From contig OZ251235.1 in assembly GCA_965240325.2 (NCBI GenBank), positions 558,001 to 622,000 of the forward strand: DNA of 64,000 nt, in the 5' to 3' direction. The stretch comes from Rebecca billardiae RCC1528. Taxonomy: Eukaryota; Haptophyta. The notes under the pieces were generated by a model, which was not told the origin of the DNA, made no database searches, and saw only the letters and a program-made list of their open reading frames with translations. Shown in pieces: positions 62,563 through 64,000 of this stretch (within the stretch, counting starts at the first letter, position 1; each line of letters starts with the position of its first letter). Both the position numbers and the translations under genes were made by a program.

Positions 62563-63501
62563 TTGATCATCGGCGCGCGCGTGGACCGTGGACCCGTGCC
62601 GGCTGCCTGTCGCCAGAGCCGCAACGCCCGTCGGCTCGGCACGACGTAATCTGGGACGCATGGGCGGCGGGCACCGAAGCTGCTCCCGATACCTGCCCTG
62701 GCAAACGGTGGCATCTGCTGTGGGCCCCATCTCGGTGACATCTGCTGTGGGCCCACGCAGCGCAGGTCTCCCGAGGACGGAGAGTGAGGCCCGCCGCTGG
62801 GCCGCCGCGCGCCGTTGTCCGTTCACGGCGTTCACCGCGGGGCGGCCTCCAAGGCCGATTCGTACGTATAGTTCACATTTATTCCTCAACGACGAGCCGG
62901 ACCCGGTATTTTAATAATAATAATAATATTATTATTATTAAATATACTGCGTGACCTATTTAAGCCGAGTCTCAGGGCCTCCGAGTGGCATCGGCGCACG
63001 GTGTCGCACAGACAGATCCTGTAGTGGCACAGTCCCGCGACTGCGGGCGAGTCGGCGACTGCCGGGCCGCGAGTCCGATAAACTAGTTGTACTTGAGCAC
63101 GGCCGCAGTAATAATAATACTAAGATCAGGGGACCTGTCGGTCCTGTCCGCCTCTGCCTCTGGGGCCCGCGGGCTCGGCCTCGGGACAAGTCGGGTCATG
63201 GGCCGCGACTAATTAGGGCTTAGGCGCGAGTGCGACCGGCGACCGACCTCGACCGTTGCCGGCGGCGTTCGGGTCCGATCTGAGTCTCCATCAAGTGCAG
63301 ACCACCTCGCCACCCGACGACATGGCGACGTCCCGGGCCACAGGCCCGCGCCGTTGCGTCGACGACGGGCGAGCGCAATGGAGGTCCGAGGGGTCTTGCT
63401 GAAGTCTGAAGAGGCGCATGCCCCGCCTGAAGGAGCACCCAGAGGGCTGCTGCGCCCCAGGCCACGCCGCGTGTCACGCAGGGCAGGCCGCCGCTGAGCG
63501 C
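62563..63501. other. convergent intergenic region with AT palindrome
   Basis: About 940 bp. It contains the AT palindrome at 62912-62940 and another AT-rich run at about 63105-63125. A minus-strand ORF at 63220-63477 begins with a hydrophobic stretch, but the rest is composition-driven, so it is not called. Two CATCTGCTGTGGGCCCA-like copies at about 62710 and 62740 form a short direct repeat. Confidence 0.45.
62912..62940. repeat. AT-rich palindrome
   Basis: TAATAATAATAAT joined to ATTATTATTATTA gives a near-perfect hairpin of about 12 bp per arm without a loop, in otherwise GC-rich DNA. It could be a cruciform or a 3'-end signal for the plus-strand gene about 350 bp upstream. Confidence 0.8.
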
Positions 63502-63963
63502 CTATCGCAACCGCCGCTTGCCAAACGCGCCGATCTTGCTCAGGATCGCCTCGAACCGCTCGTGATAGACCTCTTCGAACGTCTTGTTCTCGCTCAGCAT
63601 CGCCTGCTCGATGAGATCGTGCTGCTCCTGGGCGTAGTCGTGCGCCTGCTGCGCCTGCTCCTTGAGCTGCTTGCGCACCTCCTTCTGCTTCTTGTACTCA
63701 TCGTGAGTAAGCAGGTCCTCCCCCTTCACCTTTCCATGCCACTTGCGGTAGCCCTTCAGCAGGCCCGTCTTATGGTCGCGCTGTGCCTCGTACGTGGTGA
63801 AGTCGTCCTGGAAGCCGTCGAACCATTCCACCCTCGACTCGTTCAGCCCGCGCGTGCCGCACACCATGTGCGCCGCGCCCACGTGCCGCTCGTGATCGTC
63901 CAGCTCGTACCCGTCGTCGTCGCCGTTGCGGCATTTCAGGTGGTTATTCGTGGCCTTGGACAT
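63502..63963 (-). CDS. small charged helical protein, family unknown
   Basis: 153 residues, complete within the window from ATG 63963 to the stop at 63502. Codon use is less GC-skewed than in the shadow ORFs, and the composition is normal (Lys, Glu, Gln, Asp, His), which supports coding. The N-terminal part has DDGYELDDHERHVGAAHMVC and GTRGLNESRVEWFDGFQDDF. The C-terminal half is a probable long helix or coiled coil (KEVRKQLKEQAQQAHDYAQE) with a basic end (GAFGKRRLR). There is no signal peptide or membrane segment. An upstream exon outside the window cannot be excluded. I do not recognise the family. Confidence 0.65.
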   Translation of the reverse strand: MSKATNNHLKCRNGDDDGYELDDHERHVGAAHMVCGTRGLNESRVEWFDGFQDDFTTYEAQRDHKTGLLKGYRKWHGKVKGEDLLTHDEYKKQKEVRKQLKEQAQQAHDYAQEQHDLIEQAMLSENKTFEEVYHERFEAILSKIGAFGKRRLR

Positions 63964-64000
63964 GGTGGCGCGCCCGCACAGCTGCGGCGCGCCGCCTTTG

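Noticed and set aside
63220-63477. 85-codon ORF with hydrophobic N-terminus
   Set aside because: Only the first about 20 residues look signal-like; the rest is Arg/Gly-rich and it overlaps no conserved motif.

Overview
This is nuclear DNA of a GC-rich eukaryotic microalga, most likely a haptophyte of the Pavlovales (Pavlova/Diacronema type). The best evidence is the gene at 10654-12172. Spliced, it gives a 425-residue front-end fatty-acid desaturase that, compared from memory, is near-identical to the Pavlova salina delta-5 desaturase. The compact genes, short very GC-rich introns with mostly GTGCG donors, one probable GC-AG intron and a probable plastid-targeted membrane protein fit a haptophyte. 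No tRNA, rRNA, CRISPR array or bacterial-style operon was seen.

Layout. 1-960: 3' part of a PP2C phosphatase. 1942-5500: a TPR membrane protein. 5762-7243 (-): a LamG-like type I membrane protein. 7994-10355: a head-to-head pair, Rab geranylgeranyltransferase beta (-) and a DUF819-type permease (+). 10654-12172 (-): delta-5 desaturase. 13266-16295 (-): ARM/HEAT-BTB protein. 17443-18075 (-): unknown secreted or anchored protein. 18390-20835 (-): SANT plus zinc-finger protein. About 21100-24800: a 5'-truncated LINE retrotransposon, visibly lower in GC than its surroundings. 24853-26817 (-): ankyrin protein. 28432-32435: COG1 Golgi tether. 32946-36914: head-to-head GT25-like glycosyltransferase (-) and Asteroid-like nuclease (+). 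37168-38478 (-): YbaK-type deacylase. 38480-40415: no gene recognised. 40416-43422: head-to-head exostosin-like GT47 (-) and a phosphotriesterase-like protein (+) that seems to have lost metal ligands. 43860-47470: repeat-rich tract with a broken coiled-coil gene and a large inverted repeat. 48062-51206: multi-pass membrane protein with a C-terminal TIR-like domain, four exons. 51669-52484 (-): NOL8-like RNA-binding protein. 52636-54200: retro-copies and a (GA)n satellite. 54428-61594 (-): a giant five-exon chromatin regulator (bromodomain-like, PHD, C2H2/GATA array, DDT, CXXC, WHIM). 62011-62562: probable plastid membrane protein. 63502-63963 (-): small charged protein.

The genes are unrelated housekeeping or regulatory units. 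Several act in the secretory pathway (RabGGTase beta, COG1, two glycosyltransferases), but adjacency does not imply a shared pathway. Head-to-head pairs 120-150 bp apart suggest shared promoters. Exon boundaries were worked out by hand from splice sites and reading phase, with family similarity as a check; none has transcript support here. Most long ORFs on the other frames are GC-driven shadows and are not listed.
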